Assembly: GCF_905115235.1 (NCBI RefSeq)
Contig: NC_051854.1
Span: 22,790,001-22,854,000 of the forward strand
Length of the DNA: 64,000 nt
Direction of reading: 5' to 3'
Source of the DNA: Hermetia illucens
Lineage: Eukaryota > Arthropoda > Insecta > Diptera > Stratiomyidae
This document shows positions 58,867 to 64,000 of this stretch, one piece after another. Within the stretch, counting starts at the first letter, position 1, and every line of letters begins with the position of its first letter. The notes below the pieces were generated by a model, which was given only the letters and a program-made list of their open reading frames with translations, had not been told where the DNA came from and did not search any database. The position numbers and the translations under genes are program-made.

Positions 58867-59173
58867 CTTTATCGTAAAGCCGTTTTAATCTGAAATTCCC
58901 CAGCACTTCATAGGCTTCTGTTATTTCCCGGAACTTCTCGACAGACGCCGCATTATCCTTATTTTTGTCTGGATGATGAAGCATCGACAATCGATAATAT
59001 GCCGCTTTTATATCACTTTGCGTAGCACTCCGCGGAATACCCAGAACCTCGTAGTAATTAACTAAAAGGACAGACGTGGTGCAAATACTCCGAGATATCG
59101 ATAACCTGTCGCATCGCGCCATTGCTCCCAGGAATTCCCGAAGAGCCAACCGAAAGTAGCGGGAGGAGAACAT
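58867..59173 (-). CDS. DNAJC30-type J-protein, first exon (J domain)
   Basis: Encodes an N-terminal, Arg/Ser-rich mitochondrial-type leader (MFSSRYFRLALREFLGAMAR and on), then the J domain (about residues 39-103): NYYEVLGIPRSATQSDIKAA, the HPD motif (residues 67-69, in MLHHPDKNKD), FREITEAYEVLGN and RLKRLYDKG. The HPD motif stimulates Hsp70 ATPase, so it is likely a functional co-chaperone. The exon ends before GTAACTG at 58866. The start at 59173 is the first Met of the open frame; a Met at residue 17 is another possible start. Confidence 0.93.
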
Positions 59174-59479
59174 ATCTAATAATTACTACTGTTTTATCAC
59201 AATAAAAGCACACACCAGGCGGACGATATTGCCAGAAAATTTTGTTTGGATTTTATTTACAAATTTTGACGTTCGCCTGTTATGTCATATCTTCGAGGTT
59301 TAATTTTGAAGGTTGGGTTTGAATGTGACGTTCAGTCAGCTGATGGCAGATAAACGTCGAAGGAGTTCGCTTGGAGTACCGAAGATAGTTTGTTGATTTT
59401 TAGTGAATCTCTACTGATTGCGAGATGAAAACTTATTAGGGCATTGCGAAATTTGGGTCTTAAGAAGGAACTCTATAAT
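59174..59479. promoter_or_regulatory. Divergent promoter region between the J-protein gene and the next gene
   Basis: 306 bp between the two start codons, with no recognised mobile element. No core element such as TATA could be supported. Confidence 0.5.
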
Positions 59480-59522
59480 ATGGCTGCTATACTACGTCAT
59501 GTCATACGGGCAAGCGCGCAAA
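59480..59522 (+). CDS. Probable first exon of an unidentified gene
   Basis: ATG opens MAAILRHVIRASAQR, followed at 59523 by GTAAGTCG, a strong donor. The short, Arg-containing, acid-free N-terminus resembles a mitochondrial leader. The rest of the gene was not found before the right edge, so the product cannot be named. Placement (clean intergenic interval, divergent from the J-protein gene, spliced out of a strong donor) favours a real gene. It could also be a chance ATG in the J-protein promoter. Confidence 0.5.
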
Positions 59523-59607
59523 GGTAAGTCGCAATAATTTCGTTGATTTCGTCCATTTTCAATGATTTCTGAAAACAAAACCTTATTAAAAAAAGTTCAC
59601 TGCTACT

Positions 59608-59710
59608 CTGTTAGATACATTTTGTTGTAAATATACTAGCTGAGTCGGCTGGCGAGAGAGTTTGATTCTAGAAATACTTATTTTTGTGCCTTCAAGTCGT
59701 TTGGTCATAG
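59608..59710 (+). repeat. Direct repeat, left copy (I-element 3' end)
   Basis: 103 bp that recurs without gaps at 61948-62050, exactly 2340 bp away. Starts CTGTTAGATACATTTTGTTG, ends TTTGGTCATA. The right copy directly follows the I-element coding remnant, so the left copy is probably the 3' end of another I element. Confidence 0.85.
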
Positions 59711-59859
59711 AGGCTGCTATAGGCCTTAAATTCTCTACAGATGCAGAAATCGGTGCCACCGGAATGAACCCCAAAAGAAACAAAGATCTCACGGACATCC
59801 GCAATAACGCTAATGAATGTTTTTGACTAGGCAGGCACTCATCGCAATGGTTATAGATC

Positions 59860-62060
59860 AGCTCTAAAATTTCCTACAAGATTTTGAATGTTTACCAAGA
59901 CGAAGCTATGCGTATCGGTACCACAAATCCACAAGTACATGTCTAAATAAACTTCTGTTACACATAACCACGGAAAAACAGGAAAAATTGCATATATCTC
60001 CCATTTCCTTTGACATCCAGAATGCCTACGAAAAGGTTGAGATAAATGTTGCTTTGAATCTCATGCTATCCCTATAGACTTTTCGTCGTGCATTCTGAAC
60101 TCCCTGCATGAGCGCACACTCAAAGTTGGCAACTGCCACACATTCACTCAGAATGTCCTACCGCAAGGTAGCTGGCTCAGTCCTTTGTTATTCAATTTGT
60201 ATACTTCTAGCCTACACACTATTATGGACGCTTCAACGGTAGTCTTTTAAATTACTGACGACTTCCTCATCATTTCATCGGGAAAGACCAGAGAATTGTC
60301 AGCCAACAACCTCTAATTGAAGGTCAATCAATTTGTCAGTCTGTGGAACAGATTAGCACTGACCATCAACATCGAAAAGTCCAGCACCATAAGATTTGTT
60401 AGATGTTAAAAGGAAGGACTCAGTATCAGGGTTGAAGATCAGCTGATCTCACGCATCAGCCATATCAAATTCCTTGGTAGAGCGGTAACCAGCTTCCTCA
60501 CTATTAAACTTCATTTTGACGATATCTTAACAAACGCGTCAGCTCCAACCAACGCGCTACGAACACTTCCGTATTAAAAGTGGACTCCACTCCACACAAC
60601 AAAAGCTTAGTGCTCTCTAAAAGCCTTATCAGACCCAGCCTTGAATATGCTACACCGTCCACTATAAACAGCCCAGCTTACATTAACAAGAAGCTGGACA
60701 GCTTTGCAGCCTCCTAGCTGCGACGCCCTTACGAGCGAACTTCCCCACAAACGCCGAAGAGTGATTTTCACTGCAAAAGAAATTATCAAATTAAAGACTT
60801 ACAACAGGAAAGTTGTTGAGAATTTCTATTCAAACCTTACAGCTGAAAATGGTTACACGCACTGTTTCAGAGCCTTTGGAAACATCTTTCATCAGATCAG
60901 ACCCCACCAAGTCCACCAAAATCCAAACCACAACTAACCAGTCTTGGTTCCAAATTGCATTACAATGTGGTCAACTTCTGGATGAACTCACAAATCGTGG
61001 CTTCCATCTGCTTGGAACTGGTGCAGCACGCTCGGCGGACTCCTCAAGCAACGCTGTTGTTTTTTCTATATCTGGAAAATGTTTATTATTCAATCTAGGT
61101 GAAGCTTCGATCTTCACTCTTGAGCTAGCCGCCATCAAATTTGCAACTCGTGCAGCACAGGACAAAGATCTCCAAAAATTGGCATTTTAACCGACTGTCT
61201 GGAAGCGTGCAAGTTCATGGTATCTCAAAAACTGACCCACTACTTAGCTGCAGAAATTCATGCCTTAGTTGAGGATTCTCATCTTGAGGAAGTCCCAACT
61301 AATTTGGAGTCCAGGGCACAGCGGGGTTCCTATTAACGAACTAGCACACCAAGCTGCCAAAAGAGCTACCCTAGCGGGCACACCCACAAACATCCTCTCA
61401 TCCTCTGACGACGAACTGACAACAATCACTAAGAAGGTCATGGACACCTAGAATGAGGAGTATCAACTAACCCTAGGACAAAGGGAAAGTTCTTCGCCAA
61501 CATCTATCCACGAATTCCCCCATTTTAGAACTAAAATCTGAAACCACTAAATTGGCTAACCGGCTTCTCACCAACCACACCCTCGACAAGCTGTTGCTGG
61601 TCAGGATAGGTGCCTCAACCACGGATCGCTGCGACGCATGCGGCGAAGTTGGAATCAATGACCATATCATCTTTCACTGCAGCAAACTCCCAACAAGTTC
61701 GCCCACGGCACTCCCTCTTTAAGAACATAAATGTCTGGCACGATTATATAATTAAACTATAATAGTATCTTTCATTGAAGACTCAAATTTGATATCTATT
61801 ACCACACAGCATGCATCAGGTTCTTCAACCATAACCTGGAAACAACCTTTTGAACATAAAAGCGAAACAACATCACCTTCCACCTACTCAGCTACAAATC
61901 TATGTGACACCCCACCAGACCGAAATAAAAACACACTCACTACAAGTCTGTTAGATACATTTTGTTGTAAGTAGACTAGCTGTGTCGGCTGAGGACAAAG
62001 ACTGATTCAAGAAATACTTAGTTTTGAGCCTTCAAGGCGTTTGGTCATAAGGTTTAGAAA
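59860..62060 (+). mobile_element. I-clade LINE, RT, RNase H and 3' end
   Basis: Decayed plus-strand element. RT: FDIQNAYEKVEINVALNLML (about 60010-60070), VLPQGSWLSPLLFNLYTSSL (about 60151-60220), ITDDFLIISSGKTRELSANN (about 60253; motif DDF). RNase H: FNLGEASIFTLELAAIKFAT (catalytic Glu, 61085-61145), IWSPGHSGVPINELAHQAAK (61305-61365). Between them is DCLEACKFMVSQK. A Cys-containing C-terminal motif follows (DRCDACGEVGINDHIIFHCS, about 61627-61682). The 3' part ends in the direct repeat at 61948-62050. EN-RT-RNase H order with the C-x2-C-x-H-x4-C end is as in I elements. The 5' endonuclease is absent. Confidence 0.82.
61948..62050 (+). repeat. Direct repeat, right copy (I-element 3' end)
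   Basis: Partner of 59608-59710; by eye about 85% identical. It lies just after the I-element RNase H/Cys region. Confidence 0.85.
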
Positions 62061-63254
62061 TACAATGCCCTGAGTCAGTATGTAATAGCCTCAAGAAAGT
62101 TTCTCAGTGTAGAGCGAGCTGCTGACGACCGATACACGTCGGGACATACTGTGAGTCCCCGGAGCCGGTGACAACTCCTTGGCGAAGTTGGTGAGATATT
62201 GTGAGTCTAGCTCTGCCAAGGTGATAGTTGTGGCATGTATCAGGAGCCAGCCCCATCGGGACCCTAACCATTTAATGTGCATTGAATTGGTATTAATAGA
62301 CCGAGATCTGCTAAGCGTAGATCAGGCCTAAAGGAACTGGGGTAGAAGCTTTGTCCTCGAAAGTACACCCGTTTCTGACTATTGAGAGCCCCTCCCTTGC
62401 ACACGATGTTCTGGTAAAAACTTCCATTGAGAACAAAAACTACAAAACTAAGGAGACAGTAGAGATGAAGAAGAAGCTTGACGCAACGCCCAATGAAGGT
62501 AATAGCAAGGACTGAAATACCCGACGAGACATCGGGATGCGTGTAGCCAAATACAGAACAAAACGCGCAAAGTAATGCGGCAACCGGGGCAAAGACGACA
62601 GCCCATACGATGCCATGCAGTACTACCATTCCAGAAAAAAGTCACAGAGGAAACCGTAAGAACTGAGCAGATGGCTTCAAATATAAACCGAGTGGGAGCG
62701 CAATCGACTGTTCTCGCGAAAGTCGAAGCGGAAAGATTTATTGGGAAATGCGAGGTAGTTGTAAAAAACATACGGTCTGCAAGGTTCCTCTAGAAACACG
62801 TATAAGACCACTATGATGCTGAAAACATCAATCGCATTGATATTACCCTAACCAACCTCCTCATTAAATTCTCGACACAATAACAACTCCGCATACAAAA
62901 CATCTCCCTATTAGGAACGCAACACCCTGATTATAATTATAAACACACCCTCTCTCATCACCTGCTCGCCCTGCACAATGGGAATCGTCTGTTCCAAGAC
63001 GATACCCTTACTTATTACAACCGCTCATACTCTAGACATCGTCCTCTATACATTTCTTCAATAGTATTTCAGTTTATTTCAGGAAAAATACTAGACAATT
63101 AGCGATAGCCTAGATTGAAGTAAAAAAGGGGCTTTGAAAGTCGCAGGTTTTTACGTAAGGCGGTCCGAGTACGGTCTCGGTTTCCAATCGGGCATATATG
63201 CTCCTAGCAATTTCGTAACAATATTTAAGGTAGAAAAAAAGATGTGCCAGACTC
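62051..63254. other. Unassigned DNA
   Basis: A 72-codon plus-strand frame at 62575-62793 (GQRRQPIRCHAVLPFQKKVT on) and a minus frame at 62629-62264 have no recognised family. At 62920-63060 a threonine/leucine-rich stretch (LGTQHPDYNYKHTLSHHLLA) faintly resembles I-element C-termini. It would be intron of the gene at 59480. Confidence 0.4.
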
Positions 63255-63365
63255 TACCTCAGATGAACAGATGGGTGATCCCGGACGCAAAATCGGGATA
63301 TCTGGCGTTCTTTATTAAGGCAGGCATAAACCTGACACCAGTTATTTCGCCGTTGATGATGGTGA
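63255..63365 (+). mobile_element. LINE-A copy 9, 3' terminal scrap
   Basis: The last 110 bp of LINE-A in the plus orientation, with the AAGGCAGGCATAAACC and GCCGTTGATGATGG end (compare 7830-7880). The tail is short. Confidence 0.8.
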
Positions 63366-64000
63366 AACAGAGGATATTAATTATTATCATGATACGTTTA
63401 CTGTACTGGCTCAGCCAATGCAATTTTATTATAAAGTTGATAAGTTTCCTTTGAATTTAATTTAGTAATTTGTAATGACTTAATGGGATTAGACGATGTC
63501 CAAAAAACCAAGTCAGGGACCGGTGATGACCAAGAGCGGAGAACTATCCCAAAATCTAAAAAGCAAACAGAGTTTTGCGAAATTAATCGTGAAGGGCCGC
63601 CTGCAAAGATTGAAGCTCCGTCTAAGTGTTCCGTCGAAACGCGCTTGCCTACCTTTATACTAGTCAGACTTGGGAATATGTTGGGCTTGGACTTGGGAAT
63701 ATGATCCTTCAGGTGGCCAGCAGCCGGAATTTGAAAATCAACCAAACACGGGACTTCGCATGCACCTAGCGAAAAATCAACACGCGAGGTAAACCTAGAA
63801 ATGAATAAAAAATAACGGCTCGATCGCATGCAAGGAGCCGGCCCGGATTTTTGGATTCGAGTGCCGCGATCGAGACAGAACAGCCATGAAAGATCGCGCC
63901 CCAAAAGGAGTATCTTCCTGGCCTGATGATGCCAAGTCCTAAAAGGCCGCACCTCATTGCACATCTGAGGCAAGAAAAGCATCGATTGAGGATGCAATCC
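63366..64000. other. Unassigned DNA at the right edge
   Basis: A 199-codon minus-strand frame (63997-63398) and a plus frame from 63498 (MSKKPSQGPVMTKSGELSQN) have no recognisable domain. The plus frame has the look of an LINE ORF1 start but this is weak. Confidence 0.35.

Noticed and set aside
63398-63997. 199-codon minus-strand open frame at the right edge
   Set aside because: No recognisable domain or start context, and its composition looks like chance in decayed repeat DNA.
1-64000. CRISPR arrays, operons or bacterial-style signals
   Set aside because: No regularly spaced short repeats or polycistronic gene layout; genes have introns.

Overview
This is eukaryotic nuclear DNA, most likely from an insect and probably a fly. 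Three conserved genes with GT-AG introns are present: unc-45, BUD23 and a DNAJC30-type J-protein. Their small introns are only 55-58 bp, as is usual in Diptera, and unc-45 and BUD23 read very close to the fly proteins as I remember them. Everything else that can be identified is mobile DNA, mostly decayed non-LTR retrotransposons (LINEs). No operon, CRISPR array, rRNA or functional tRNA gene was seen.

Layout. 1-34360 is gene-free repeat DNA. It holds a LINE called here LINE-A (APE endonuclease plus RT, with a GAT/ATG-repeat 3' tail like RTE elements), a second RTE-like LINE (RTE-B), several R1-clade LINEs (one almost complete, 18190-22300 minus), a LOA-like LINE with RNase H (15095-18190), a truncated mariner, and a decayed Ty3/gypsy pol fossil. 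34360-42240 is unc-45 on the minus strand; its single large intron (36078-40874) is filled by LOA, gypsy and another LINE, plus a foldback element with an 11-bp target duplication. 42240-42711 is a divergent promoter. 42712-50873 is BUD23 on the plus strand; its 7.2-kb first intron holds LINE-A, an R4/Dong-like LINE and a Penelope-like fragment. 51217-59173 is the DNAJC30-type gene on the minus strand; its 7.2-kb intron holds a tRNA-derived SINE, LOA fragments, a mariner remnant and the 5' part of LINE-A. At 59480 a fourth gene seems to start on the plus strand, with a short mitochondrial-leader-like first exon. The rest, to 64000, would be its intron, holding I-clade LINE DNA.

The host genes have housekeeping roles. 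UNC-45 is a myosin chaperone. BUD23 is the 18S rRNA guanine-N7 methyltransferase. The J-protein is probably mitochondrial. unc-45 and BUD23 are head to head, and BUD23 and the J-protein are tail to tail. BUD23 and DNAJC30 are also neighbours in mammals, which makes this linkage notable.

The most interesting structural points are: a nested R1/LINE-A composite present twice with the same junction base; a 48-bp in-frame tandem duplication of the catalytic YADD motif in an R1 reverse transcriptase; the foldback element with a clear target duplication inside a LOA element; and the BUD23-DNAJC30 linkage. I found no sign of a new defence or regulatory system. Percent identities and clade assignments are judged by eye from motifs and not computed.
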